A stretch of DNA of 64,000 nt from Bagarius yarrelli (lineage: Eukaryota > Chordata > Actinopteri > Siluriformes > Sisoridae), in assembly GCA_005784505.1 (NCBI GenBank), contig VCAZ01000124.1:520532-584531 (forward strand). Direction: 5' to 3'. The notes under the pieces are model-generated. The model did not search any database. It was not told where the DNA came from and saw only the letters and a program-made list of their open reading frames with translations. This document shows, in pieces, positions 36,629 through 48,872 of this stretch; positions within the stretch are counted from its first letter, which is position 1, and the number at the start of each line of letters is the position of its first letter. The translations under genes and the position numbers were made by a program.

Positions 36629-38303
36629 CTGGATCAAAAAATTCAGATAGCACCTGGACGTCAAAGCATATTAGTCAGATCTACATTACTACGTTGAGAA
36701 TTTTTTACCTTACATATCCCAGCTAAGGGAGTTGGGAGCAGGTAAAAGTTGCCTTGGGGTTCTGTGGAGAACCGGTGGGACGTTGATACTGAGCTTTACA
36801 AAGAACCTAAGAACATTACAAAAGTCTAGTTTTATACACTAAAACAGCAAGCCAAACGTTTTTTGCAAGCACATAGACAATGAGACAAGCATATATGTGT
36901 GTGAGACGAGGTCCCCACGGGGACAAGAACAAAATGTTGGTTAGTGAAATAAATACAAGACGATTTCACAACCAAGAGATCAAAAATGACCCAAATGAAA
37001 CCAAGACTTTGGCTTTCCAGAGCTTCCTGTCTCCATCATGGCTTCAGAGAGCTTCTCGTTCGGGTCGGCTTCAGTTTGCTGGAAACCACAGAGCTTTGAT
37101 CCAAATTAACCAAGAACAAAAAAACAAATGTGGCTGAATGACTCGTCCATTTCCTGCCTAGGAGAACTTCTGCTGTTCTTCTGTTACATAAAACACACAG
37201 ACAAAATGTCCAAAGAGACAAGAAGCAGCCTGAGGCAAAGTGGGACATGTGGACACGTTTCTGTTAAAAAAAAAAGAAAAAAAGGCTCATCAACCAACCA
37301 GAGATGTCAGAGGTACGCAAAAGGTCAGTGCTAGTTAGAAAATGCTAGCAAGAGATTGGAAATTAATCACATCATCAAGTTATTTCCCACTTTACTCAAA
37401 ATAAAAAAAAAAACTCCAGCAACCTCAAAGTTCGCCTGTGGTTCCTTAGTGTCTGCTGAGGAATCAGAAGAGGCTCCAAAATAGAACCTTCTTTCAGAAG
37501 AGCCGTAACAATACAAAGAACCAGACAGAAACCTCCTCAAGTCAGACCTCAATGCAGCCTGCATACAACAACATATAACAAGCAGGTTCTTAGGAAGGTT
37601 ATCTTCCTATCTAGTTCCTCACGTTCAAAGAAACTCTATGCTTCTGATAAGGTGAAACATCTGAAACAGAAGGTAAAACAGAAATTCTTTTTGTAGGTTC
37701 TGCATACTTGTATGTACTGGTAATTTTTTTCTTGCATCCCCTTCTTCATCTTATCCCTTTTCTTCTTTTCTGTTATCTTCTACCCTATCTCCTCCTTAAC
37801 CTGTTTTCTCTTCTTTTTCTTCTCCTCCATCTTACATTGTTCCTCCACCTTAGTAAGTATATTTCTTAACCTCTTCTCAATTTTCATCTTCTTTCTCCAT
37901 TTGGACAACCTTGTTTATCAAAAACAGTTAAACTATTGATATTTTTTCACAGAACCTCACACCTTTAGGAGAACCCCCCTCTGGCAGATAAAACAATGGT
38001 ATCTTCCACTGCCAGACAGGTTACAAACTGTTGGATTTCTTTTAATAGGCCAAAATTCCGGATAGTTGTTGTTCAATAGGAGGCACTAACTGACAAGGAG
38101 ACAAGCCTGGGCTCTGCTTCTACAGAATCCTGTCTGCGGAAGAAAACACTATTAATCGCTATTACTGAACATGTCTCAGTCAACGGGGAGGTAAAACAAC
38201 GGCGGCGGTCACAGTACACTCGTATTTACAGTGAACACTTCATCAAACGTATATTAATCATTGTAATTATAATCATAAATGATAACATTTTACACATTTT
38301 ACA
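36629..38303. other. intergenic, nothing recognised
   Basis: Single-copy sequence with short A-runs and a CT/TTC-rich patch at 37730-37900. No coding evidence. Confidence 0.6.
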
Positions 38304-38305
38304 TA

Positions 38306-38330
38306 CAGGGAGTGCAGAATTATTAGGCAA
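38306..38330 (+). repeat. left terminal inverted repeat of the Tc1-like element
   Basis: These 25 bp are the exact reverse complement of 39852-39876. The inner copy GCATAATTATTAGGCAAC at 38488-38505 repeats its core ATTATTAGGCAA. Confidence 0.95.
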
Positions 38331-38523
38331 ATGAGTATTTTGACCACATCATCCTCTTTATGCATGTTGTCTTACTCCAAGCTGTATAGGCTCGAAAGCC
38401 TACTACCAATTAAGCATATTAGGTGATGTGCATCTCAGTAATGAGAAGGGGTGTGGTCTAATGACATCAACACCCTATATCAGGTGTGCATAATTATTAG
38501 GCAACTTCCTTTCCTTTGGCAAA

Positions 38524-39545
38524 ATGGGTCAAAAGAAGGACTTGACAGGCTCCGAAAAGTCAAAAATAGTGAGATATCTTGCAGAGGGATGCAGCACTCT
38601 TAAAATTGCCAAGCTTCTGAAGCGTGATCATCGAACAATCAAGCGTTTCATTCAAAATAGTCAACAGGGTCGCAAGTAAGCGTGTGGAAAAACCAAGGCG
38701 CAAAATAACTGCCCGTGAACTGAGAAAAGTCAAGCGTGCAGCTGCCAAGATGCCATTTGCCACCAGTTTTGCCATATTTCAGAGCTGCAACATCACTGGA
38801 GTGCCCAAAAGCACAAGGTGTGCAATACTCAGAGACATGGCCAAGGTAAGAAAGGCTGAAAAACGACCACCACTGAACAAGACACACAAGCTGAAACGTC
38901 AAGACTGGGCCAACAACAAATATCTCAAGACTGATTTTTCTAAGGTTTTATGGACTGATGAAATGAGAGTGAGTCTTGATGGGCCAGATGGATGGGCCCG
39001 TGGCTGGATCGGTAAAGGGCAGAGAGCTCCAGTCCGTCTCAGACGCCAGCAAGGTGGAGGTGGAGTACTGGTTTGGGCTGGTATCATCAAAGATGAGCTT
39101 GTGGGGCCTTTTCGGGTTGAGGATGGAGTCAAGCTCAACTCCCAGTCCTACTGCCAGTTTTCTGGAAGACACCTTCTTCAAGCAGTGGTACAGGAAGAAG
39201 TCTGCATCCTTCAAGAAAAACATGATTTTCATGCAGGACAATGCTCCATCACACGCGTCCAAGTACTCCACAGCGTGGCTGGCAAGAAAGGGTCTAAAAG
39301 AAGAAAAAGTAATGACTTGGCCTCCTTGTTCACCTGATCTGAACCCCATAGAGAACCTGTGGTCCATCATGAAATGTGAGATTTACAAGGAGGGAAAACA
39401 GTACACCTCTCTGAACAGTATCTGGGAGGCTGTGGTTGCTGCTGCACACAATGTTGATGGTGAACAGATCAAAACACTGACAGAATCCATGGATGGCAGG
39501 CTTTTGAGTGTCCTTGCAAGGAAAGGTGGCTATATTGGTCACTGA
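38524..39545 (+). pseudogene. Tc1-like transposase, two frameshifts
   Basis: The gene starts ATGGGTCAAAAGAAGG and ends TGA, 1,022 bp, close to the usual 340 codons. The N-terminal helix-turn-helix DNA-binding part (SKIVRYLAEGCSTLKIAKLL) runs in frame 0 until an in-frame TAA at 38677-38679 that follows a one-base change of frame. A basic KPRRKITAR linker, the second DNA-binding helices and the first catalytic Asp (LWTDEMRV) are in frame 1. Near 39157-39165 the frame shifts again to frame 2, which carries the second Asp (FMQDNAPSH) and the Glu (SPDLNPIENLW). I count 37 residues between that Asp and Glu, a DD37E spacing, as in the TRT lineage described in fish rather than the classic DD34E. All three catalytic residues are kept. 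Confidence 0.9.
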
Positions 39546-39851
39546 TTTGTTTTTGTTTTGTTTTTGAATGTCAGAAATGGATATTTGTGAATGTTGAGAT
39601 GTCATATTGGTTTCACTGGTGAAAATAAAAAATTGAAATGGGTATATATTGTTTTTTTTCTTAAGTTGTGCCTAATAATTATGGACAGTAATAGTCACCT
39701 GCACACACAGATATCCTCCTAAAATAGCTAAAACTAAAAACAAACTAAAAACTACTTCCAAAAATATTAAGCTTTGATATTAATGAGTTTTTTGGGTTCA
39801 TTGAGAACATGGTGGTTGTTCAATAATAAAATTAATCCTCTAAAATACAAC

Positions 39852-39876
39852 TTGCCTAATAATTCTGCACTCCCTG
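39852..39876 (-). repeat. right terminal inverted repeat of the Tc1-like element
   Basis: Exact inverted match of the left end, followed by the TA target duplicate. The inner copy with TGCCTAATAATTATG lies at 39665-39683. Confidence 0.95.
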
Positions 39877-40870
39877 TAGAATCCAATTCTTTTTTTTAAT
39901 GGGGTTGTAATAAGATATCATTAACTTCTGTACGCTTTCATCCTGGTGGCAGTTTAGAGTGAGGGACTCAAAATGGATGTAAACATGGCTGGAGTGGTGG
40001 TCTGACAGGGACCTGGCGGTTTTTAATGACTGAAATACGGCACCGGGTGCTGCTTATAGAACACATATAATAGCACAAAACTTGCGTTATATATATATTT
40101 TTTTTGTTGACAGGTAATCCAAATATTTGTAGCTTAAAACAGAAGAAATCTGACCGAGTTGTGCTGCGTTTTTTCGGAGTTCTCAATGCAGGCCTGCTTG
40201 ATGGCTAATTGTTTTGCCTGCCTGGTCTTAGCACAGTCATGTGACTGTAAACTATCAATTGAACTAAAACTGGATAAAACCGGCTCTACTGGAAGACCAG
40301 ATCGATATTAGATATCATCTTGTAGCTTGTAGCTTGTAGTGTAATGGCCGCTCTAGTTTGAGGCAATATTTATGACATCACAAAGGAACACAGCCTTGTG
40401 ACCCGCACAAGCTCGTGTGAGGATTCGCGTCTGAGACGTAAACGATAGTGAACCAGATGTGATCCGACTTCTGGATGAGATCTTATTCTAGCTAATCCGT
40501 ATAAAGGAGGTGTAAAGATGGAGACATCTTCAGAAATGAGTGTTATGACTAACGAGCATCATGTGAGCATCAGAGACGCATTTCTGTGACAGACAGGTGA
40601 ACGATACGCTCGCAGTGTGTGCAGGTCCTGCCATATACAACCAACCCTGTCGGCATTTCGCTGCCTCGCACCAGCTGTCAATCAATTACCAGAGACAGCT
40701 AGACGGGACGTGTTTCTGGGGACAGCATTATGCACAAACACGCACACACAGACAAGCGAGGGTGTGTGTGTGACAGACAGATAAGGACTCAATCAGGCTG
40801 ACATACTAGCTCACAATCTCGGCAACAAATTCATATCGACTTAAAGACTAGGAGCAAATAAGCGCTGCTG

Positions 40871-40905
<35 letters not shown>

Positions 40906-41225
40906 CAGAGAGGAAGTGAAAATTAAGTGTTAATGAAACAAGATCTCATGAGTGCTGATGAAAACCAGCCAAACCCACAACACACACACAACACACAACA
41001 TCACACCACACACACACACAACACCACACCACACACACACAAAGCACCTCTAAATTTATAAATTCTAATTATACACTATTTTAAAATGACTAAGTCAATG
41101 CAATTCTGTCACTGTTCCATTACACAGTCTGGAGCTGAACTCAAACCCACCTGTGTTTCAGGTACAGGGGTGGGCAACCTAACTACCCCTGCCCTCCCCT
41201 CTGATGATCACCTGCTTCTTGTGTG

Positions 41226-41385
41226 CTAGTGGTAGCTCAGTGTTTAAGTTGTACTATTTAGAAGATTGTTAATTGAAATCCTGGGCATTCTGGGTGGCCA
41301 CCATTGGGCCCCTGAGCCAGGCCCCTGAGCCAAGCCCTTAACCATCAACTGCTTAGTTGTGTAAATGGGAGAAATGCATTATTCA
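41226..41385 (+). mobile_element. tRNA-derived SINE
   Basis: AGTGGTAGCTCAGTGTTTAA, TTGAAATCCTGGGCA, GGGCCCCTGAGCCAGGCCCC and CCCTTAACCATCAACTGC. A short internal duplication of CCTGAGCCA is present. Confidence 0.8.
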
Positions 41386-42239
41386 AGCAGAAGCTGGAGG
41401 ATAACAATTCTCTTGGTTTTCTCCACTTTCCCCTTCATCTCAGATGGAATTTTTCAGGGACTAAACAAGCCAGAATGTGCAATAAAACATGACTTGTTAA
41501 AGGTGTTTGGTGTGAGAGGAATCAAACCCATGCTGTTCTAGTGAGACTCGGATTGGTTTCCTGTTCCAGTCTTTTCTTAAAGGCGCAGTAACCGATTCAT
41601 CATAACTACAGGAGAGACGTTAATATACAAAAGTATTCAGTCAGGGATCATCAGAGGCGTTTCACATGTGCAGAGTATCACATTAGCATACACTCACACA
41701 CACACACACACACTTACACACTCACCACTTAAACCTTAACACTCAGACGGCAGTAAAATCAATATTCTGTGAGATTTGTTTAACAAATTCATTGAAACGA
41801 CTCACAAACACAAGACTGTTCCTTTCTTTCTTTTTGTCTTCTTTCAATTACTTATTTTCACATCCCCCAAAGTGGATTTTTAATTATTATTAGAGTTGGT
41901 ATGAAGGTGTGATGTACAGCAGCTATACCTACACCTTGAGGTCCCTCACAGAGCCCAGATGTTCTGCAATAAGGATTAGGTAACAGATATTCATCATCAG
42001 CGTCATCCTGCAACGTGATCTGGCTTTATAACCATCAATACTGTAAAAAGTGTTTTCATAAGACAGGAAAAGAAGAAGATGATAAAGAGATGGCGGAGGA
42101 ACCAGACTTTGATTTGGCTCAGTATCCTCAGTTACTGCTGTTATTCCTTCAACTGTTCAGAAAATTTACATATCAAGAGAATGAAATATTGTACAGCAGA
42201 AGAACATTGAGAAAATATTTGAATATAGACAAATTTTAG

Positions 42240-42392
42240 AGGTTACGGTGATGGACTGCTGATCAGAAGACTCCCAGAACCACCAGGCTGCTACTGCTGG
42301 GCCCTTGAGCAAGGCTGTTAACCCTTAACTGCTCAGTTAAATAAATTTTTAAAAAAGGCTTCTGCTAGGTAGCTAAAAATGTAAATGTAACA
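42240..42392 (+). mobile_element. tRNA-derived SINE, head partly lost
   Basis: GGACTGCTGATCAGAAGACT, CCACCAGGCTGCTACTGCTG, GGGCCCTTGAGCAAGGCTGT and CTTCTGCTAGG tail. Confidence 0.75.
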
Positions 42393-42659
42393 TTACAATA
42401 ACATTATAATGACTCGGAAACCAACATTTAAAAAACTGGACATTTTGAAAGTTTCTAGAACCTTCCAACAACCTGAATTGCTAGTCAGGTCTTCAGTCTG
42501 GCGGTATGATGCCCTTCAGTAAAATTCAAGCGCTACCAGAGTTACTAGAATGTGTCATTAGGTACCTCTAAATGCCATCTGAGTTGAAGTACTCACTGGA
42601 CTCAACGTCCTACAATGCAATGCAGACAGAGGACACATTTACAGAGAATCTTGTTGTGA

Positions 42660-43052
42660 TGAACCCTATCGCAGTGCTAGCAAAGGGTTAAACCCTATCG
42701 CAGTGCTAGCAAAGGGATAAACCCTATAGCAGTGCTAGCAAAGGGTTAAACCCTATAGCAGTGCTAGCAAGGGATAAACCCTATAGCAGTGCTAGCAAAG
42801 GTTAAACCCCTATACCAGTGCTAGCAAGGGATAAACCCTATCGCAGTGCTAGCAAGGGATAAACCCTATAGCAGTGCTAGCAAGGGATAAACCCTATAGC
42901 AGTGCTAGCAAAGGGTTAAACCCTATAGCAGTGCTAGCAAAGGGTTAAACCCTATCGCAGTGCTAGCAAGGGATAAACCCTATAGCAGTGCCAGCAAGGG
43001 ATAAACCCTATAGCAGTGCTAGCAAGGGATAAACCCTATAGCAGTGCTAGCA
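42660..43052. repeat. 29-bp minisatellite, about 14 copies
   Basis: The unit is AAACCCTATAGCAGTGCTAG plus CAAAGGGTT, with 27-28 bp variants ending CAAGGGAT. TATCGC and TATAGC variants alternate in blocks. Confidence 0.95.
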
Positions 43053-43734
43053 GCAGGTATTGCTGTTAATAAAGAGCATAAAATGCTAATTGATTTATAT
43101 ACAAGGTGGAATTTTTCGTATTTCGTATTAAAGGAAAGACGATACGAACACAAACAGCAGCAGGGATGACGAGGCGCCCTGCATTAATCCACTGCTGCTC
43201 ATTAAAGGAAAAACACGGCTAAAGAAAGAAGTGGGTTAACAAGCAGGTCACACACTGACACAGAGAGCTGTAGGAGAACACACACCCAGGGATTACCATA
43301 GGAACTGTTGCCTAGCAACCGGGTTTTCAGATGCTGAACGCTCGAGGTGTCAGGAACGAAACGGCCGCTAAAAACCCGGCTGTGGAGGCGAAAACACACA
43401 TGCAGTGAGGTATTAGGAGTGAGATCCCGTATCTTACATCAATTCATTTACTTCTCTTCAAAACCTCCAATATGTGACCCCTCATGCAGAAAATACCTCT
43501 AGGGTCGTAAATAGTGAAGATAAATGTAAAAGGTTTCTGTCCATTTTTTTAAACTGCTTGATTTGTGTGTCTGTGTGTGTATATATGTGTGTGTCTGTGA
43601 GTGTGTGTCTCCGTGTGTGAAGAATATCTTTAAGTTATTATCAGTAAAGGAGACATGGTGTCGGTAACAGTCAGTAACAACAAAGGAGGTGTGGCCTCTG
43701 TGCCCATCAATAACAGTGAAAAAGGCCTGACCTT

Positions 43735-45920
43735 TGTATGAAGAAGCAGTGGCCTCTGTATCTGTCAGTAAATATAAAGGAGGCGTGGCCTCTGTATCTG
43801 TCAGTAAATATAAAGGAGGCGTGGCCTTTGTATCTGTCAGTAAATATAAAGGAGGCGTGGCCTTTGTATCTGTCAGTAAGTATAAAGGAGGCGTGGCCTC
43901 TGTATCTGTCAGTAAATATAAAGGAGGCATGGCCTTTTTTATGTCAGTTAATATAAAGGAGGCGTGGCCTTTGTATCTGTCAGTAAGTATAAAGGAGGCG
44001 TGGCCTTTGTATCTGTCAGTAAGTATAAAGGAGGCGTGGCCTCTGTATCTGTCAGTGAATATAAAGGAGGCGTGGGCCTTTGTATCGGTCAGTAAGTATA
44101 AAGGAGGCGTGGCCTCTGTATCTGTCAGTGAGTATAAAGGAGGTGTGGCCTCTGTAGCTGTCAGTAAATATAAAGGAGGCATGGCCTTTGTATCTGTCAG
44201 TAAGTATAAAGGAGGCGTGGCCTTTGTATCTGTCAGTAAGTATAAAGGAGGCGCGGCCTTTGTATCTGTTACTAAATATAAAGGAGGCATGGCCTTTGTA
44301 TCTGTCAGTAAATATAAAGGAGGCGCGGCCTCTGTAGCTGTCAGTAAATATAAAGGAGGCATGGCCTTTTTTATGTCAGTTAATATAAAGGAGGCGTGTC
44401 CTATGTAGCTGTCAGTAAGTATAAAGGAGGCGTGGCCTTTGTATCTGTCAGTAAGTGTAAAGGAGGCGTGGCCTTTGTATCTGTCAGTAAATATGAAGGA
44501 GGCGCGGCCTTTGTATCTGTCAGTAAGTATAAAGGAGGCGTGGCCTCTGTATTTGTCAGTAAATATAAAGGAGGCGTGGCCTCTGTATCTGTCAGTAAAT
44601 ATAAAGGAGGCGTGGCCTTTGTATCAGTCATTAAATATAAAGGAAGCATCATTAAATATAAAGGAGGCATGGCCTTTGTATCTGTCATTTTTGCCAAGTA
44701 TATAAAGGAGGCGTGGGCCTTTGTATCCGTCATTAAGTATAAAGGAGGCGTGGCCTTTGTATCCGTCAGTAAATATAAAAGAGGCGTGGCCTTTATATCT
44801 GTCAGTAAGTATAAAGGAGGCGTGGCCTTTGTATCTGTCAGTAAGTATAAAGGAGGTGCGGCCTTTGTATCTGTCAGTAAGTATAAAGGAGGCGTGGCCT
44901 TTGTATGTCATTAAATATAAAGGAGGCGTGGCTTTTGTATCTGTCAGTAAATATGAAGGAGGCACGGCCTTTGTATCTGTCAGTAAGTATAAAGGAGGCG
45001 TGGCCTTTGTATCTGTCAGTAAATATAAAGGAGGCGTGGCCTCTGTATCTGTCAGTAAATATAAAGGAGGCGTGGCCTTTGTATCTGTCATTAAATACAA
45101 AGGAGGCGTGGCCTTTGTATCTGTCATTAAGTATAAAGGAGGCGTGGCCTTTGTATCCGTCAGTAAATATAAAAGAGGTGTGGCATTTATTTATATCTGT
45201 CAGTAAGTATAAAGGAGGCGTGGCCTTTGTATCTGTCAGTAAGTATAAAGGAGGCGTGGCCTTTGTATCTGTCAGTAAGTATAAAGGAGGCGTGGCCTTT
45301 GTATCTGTCAGTAAATATAAAGGAGGCGTGGCTTTTGTATCTGTCATTAAATATAAAGGAGGCGTGGCCTTTGTATCTGTCAGTAAGTATAAAGGAGACG
45401 TGGCTTTTCTATCTGTCATTAAATATAAAGGAGGCGTGGCCTTTATATTTGTCAGTAAGTATAAAGGAGGCGTGGCCTCTGTATCTGTCATTAAGTATAA
45501 AGAAGGCGCGGCCTTTGTATCTGTCAGTAAGTGTAAAGGAGGCGCGGCCTCTTTGTCAGTAAGTATAAAGAAGGTGCGGCCTTTGTATCTGTCAGTAAGT
45601 GTAAAGGAGGCGCGGCCTTTGTATCTGTCAGTAAGTGTAAAGGAGGCGCGGCCTTTGTATCTGTCAGCAAGTTAAAGGAGCAGTAGTATAAAGGAGGCGC
45701 GGCCTCTTTGTCAGTAAGTGTAAAAGAGGCGCGGCCTTTGTATCTGTCAGTAAGTATAAAGAAGGTGCGGCCTTTGTATCTGTCAGTAAGTGTAAAGGAG
45801 GCGCGGCCTCTTTGTCAGTAAGTATAAAGAAGGTGCGGCCTTTGTATCTGTCAGTAAGTGTAAAGGAGGCGCGGCCTTTGTATCTGTCAGTAAGTGTAAA
45901 GGAGGCGTGGCCCTTGTATT
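43735..45920. repeat. 36-bp minisatellite, about 60 copies
   Basis: The unit is GGCCTTTGTATCTGTCAGTA plus AGTATAAAGGAGGCGT. As 36 is a multiple of three and the unit lacks stops in several frames, open frames of up to 287 codons appear on both strands (for example GGVAFVSVSKYK on plus and LLTDTKATPPLY on minus). The copies are short in indels compared with the 30-bp arrays. To the right of 45.5 kb a GGCGCGGCC variant takes over. Confidence 0.97.
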
Positions 45921-46011
45921 TTCTTTAGTAACAATATAAAAAAAGCAAAAAGTAATAAAAGAAGACACTATATTGCAAAGAACACACACACAGACATACA
46001 CACAGACACAG

Positions 46012-46042
<31 letters not shown>

Positions 46043-47213
46043 TTTCCTGTAGCATCATTCCACCCTGCTATGATTGTGCGTCCATCATTTTAATGGAGTC
46101 GCTGTAAACCCGCAGCCCTGGAGCTCATTATCATCACTTATGTGTTCGAGAGCTGCAGTGCAGCTAAAACGTCCTCGTGTCCTACAGAGAGGTCGCTATG
46201 CAGGGAAGCAGCTCAGCTCCAGTTAATCCAGAGTGTGTGTGTGTGTGTAAGCATTAACCTTCCTCTGAACACCAGCCCCTGGTAGGCATGGAACTCTGCC
46301 AAGGAGGCGGTGCAGCAGGAAGCTGGCACAGGACCACCATCACAAGCAGGCATAGACCTGTGACATCACCTGCTCGCCGTCACCTCGCTCTCCAACTAGC
46401 ATACAAACAGATCTGCTCTCACAGACACACACAAAACCTTTGACCTGGTATTACACACTACCTCATAAACCTTCACGTGAAATCTTTCAGATAATTTGCA
46501 CGTTAAGCCATAATTGTGCAATGGAACCATTGAAAGACACTGACTGTTTCTGTCTTTAGTACAATCTCTGAAACTCTCATCAGAAAACAAATTACCTTCA
46601 GTCACAAATGAGAAAAAAAAATGATGACAACCAAACTAGCAAAAGATCAGCTAGCTAAACAACATAGCATTGCTAAATGCGTAGCATTATGTTGTGTAGC
46701 TAACCCACTTTCAGCTGTGGGCTGATAGGAAATGTTAGCTTAGCCAGGTTACTGATTTAAACCAGGGACAGGGATTTAACTCAATTCCTTTGATTGATAA
46801 TCTGGAAAATTAATGATCATTTATTGAATAATCCTTATTTTTTCATTACTTTTAAACTGGCAGCGTGTTTTTAAACACAATTAAATCTTTAGTCCGTTCT
46901 GTCGGGATTTTGTGGCTATTTTCCTGATTGTTGTGGGTAAATTAACGCCTTTCACGGCAGTTTATCCTAATAAAATGGCTGTGTTGCCATCGTTTTAGGT
47001 GTTTTTGTTGCAAGAAAATTAACAGTTTAAAACGGTTTAGTTTTTTACTTCAGTGTGGATCATCTGGGAAATTAGCGTAGAAGCACATCATCAAAATAAG
47101 ACATGAGAAAGTGGCTTTGGGGATGTAATCATAACGTTTTGGGTGGGGCTTTAAAATGATTGATCAAGTTTTCAAACAAAAGACAGTGTAAGTCTATTTT
47201 AAGCGTGATTCCT

Positions 47214-47248
<35 letters not shown>

Positions 47249-48419
47249 TCACTTTCCACCAGTGTGGAACGCTGATAAAACCACCAATCCATTTAATTCA
47301 TTATGATCGACAAAATCCTCATTGATCCTCATTGTTTACTATGGAGATGTTGTAATTTTTTTTCTTTGGAGGAGAAACATCAGCACTTTTTAGGGGCTTT
47401 TATTCTTTAAGATTGTGTGAAAGTTTGTGCTTTTAGAGGTTTGGACCGTGGAGCTTAAAATATGACCAAATTATTTGAATTTTAATTGTAAAAATGTGAA
47501 TTATTGACATGTAATTCTGAAAAAAATGGAAATTATCTTACTTTTTTCTTTATTTTTGAATTCTCGAATTTTCAACATACAGAAATTCGGAACATTAAAA
47601 ATCAAACAAAGACTTCAGACCCTACAGAAAGTAGGTCAGAGGTCATCCACAGGGACGCGTATATAATCTCCGAAAAGTTTCTCCATCCACACAGAGGAAA
47701 ATGATTCTTTTACGATTAAGGTTTAATATTTCTATGTTAGTTGAACGTTTCCAGACTGTGAAACATTCGTCTGTCTCTGGTGTTTGTTTTGATGTAGAAC
47801 TGGTGTGTTCATCTATAAACTGTGGGACTTGAACATCATGAATGAAGACATGACTACAGCGGTCCGATGGTCCAGCGTGTTTTCACCCAGCATATAAAGT
47901 CAGGGTTCAAATCCCATCTCACACTTTCATATTTTTCAGTGTTCAACAGTGAACGTCTCTAAAAAACACGGAGACGATTGCGTCCATCAGTTTTGTGCTT
48001 TTTGTCACATTTCAAGCCTCGTATTTGAGGTGATGAAATAATAAACAGATCGAACTAAGAACGATTTATTTCCATTCTTCTCTTTTTCTCTGGTTCTTTT
48101 CTTTCATCTCAAAAACATAAGCGTCACCTGGAAACGACCAGAATTCTGGAGCGGCTTTACTTCCTTTATCATCTCCTCCTCACCGTCATCCTGTTTTAAA
48201 GCAGATCAAAGAGAAATAATCCCCCATAATCCCCGGCTCTGCTCCTCTTTCTAGTGTCCGAGACGCTGCCTCACATTTCCTGTTGTGGTTGTACTACTGA
48301 TAAAAAAAAGAAATAACTGAGGGACCGAGTCATAGAAAAAAACAAGAGCGTTTATAAACAAACGTGAATGCAGTTACTGGTGTGTTACAATATCTACTTT
48401 AAGATATAGTTTAAGCTTA
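45921..48419. other. intergenic, no confident gene
   Basis: AC runs at 46013-46042 and 47217-47246, the tRNA-Glu-like remnant at 47860, otherwise single-copy AT-rich sequence. Confidence 0.55.
47860..47918 (+). pseudogene. tRNA-Glu-like remnant (anticodon TTC region)
   Basis: GATGGTCCAGCG, TTTTCACCCAG and GGGTTCAAATCCC occur in the order of a tRNA-Glu D-arm, anticodon arm (loop TTTTCAC) and T-arm. About 15 nt between the D-arm and the anticodon stem are missing, so it cannot be functional. It could be a tRNA pseudogene or the head of an unlisted SINE. Confidence 0.4.
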
Positions 48420-48720
48420 GCGGGATAAATGGTAGCTCAGTAAGGTAAGAGATAATTGGTAGCTCTGTGGGATGAATGGTAGCTCAGTAAGGCAAGAGAT
48501 AATTGGTAGCTCTGTGGGGTGAATGGTAGTATGGGAGAGTAAAGGGTCTTTGTTTCTAAATAATAGCTTAGGAGAGTATGAGGTAATTGGTAGGAAAATA
48601 GGGTAAATGCTAGCTTATGAGGGTAAGAGGTAACTGGTAGCTAAATGGGGTAAAGTGTATCTTAGGGGGCTAAGAGGTAATTGAGGAAATTCAGTAGGGT
48701 AAAGAGTTACTGTTTGCTCA
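48420..48720. repeat. degenerate tandem repeat, GGTAGCTCAGTAAGG type
   Basis: About six decayed copies of GGTAGCTCAGTAAGGYAAGA plus GATAATTGGTAGCTCTGTGG. It abuts the SINE at 48728. Confidence 0.7.
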
Positions 48721-48727
48721 GTGATGC

Positions 48728-48872
48728 CAGTGGTAGTGTAGTGGGTAAAAGGTAAACGGAAATGGATAGTTCCCGCACTGCCACTGCTGGGGCTCCTAAG
48801 CAAGGCTTTTAACCCTCAACTGCTCAGCTGTTTACATGAGATGAATGTGGGTAATTTTAGATAGGGGCGGCT
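48728..48872 (+). mobile_element. tRNA-derived SINE
   Basis: GTGGTAGTGTAGTGGGTAAA head, CTGCCACTGCTGGGGCTCCT, AGCAAGGCTTTTAACCCTCA and ACTGCTCAG core. Confidence 0.75.

Larger units (their letters stand above)
38306..39876 (+). mobile_element. Tc1-like DNA transposon, nearly complete
   Basis: A 1,571-bp Tc1/mariner-class element is flanked by TA on both sides (38304-38305 and 39877-39878), the usual target duplication. The ends are 25-bp perfect inverted repeats starting CAGGGAGTGCAGAATTATTA (38306-38330 and 39852-39876). A second, inner pair related to them sits at 38488-38505 and 39665-39683, giving an inverted/direct repeat layout like that of Sleeping Beauty-type elements. One transposase gene lies between. 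The intact termini and only two frame breaks suggest fairly recent activity. It inserted in the intergenic region between the two minus-strand genes. Confidence 0.95.
39879..42659. other. intergenic with two SINEs and short AC runs
   Basis: (AC)n at 40871-40901 and several short ACAC clusters at 40980-41040. A 74-codon frame (42015-42239) has a protein-like start but no family match or splice support. Confidence 0.5.

Noticed and set aside
42015..42239. 74-codon plus-strand frame starting MIWLYNHQYCKKC
   Set aside because: It has protein-like composition but no recognisable family, no splice context and no neighbour exons.
43499..45675. Open frames of up to 287 codons on both strands over the 36-bp array
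   Set aside because: They consist of exact 12-residue repeats forced by the 36-bp unit, occur in several frames and both strands at once, and have no splice or family support.
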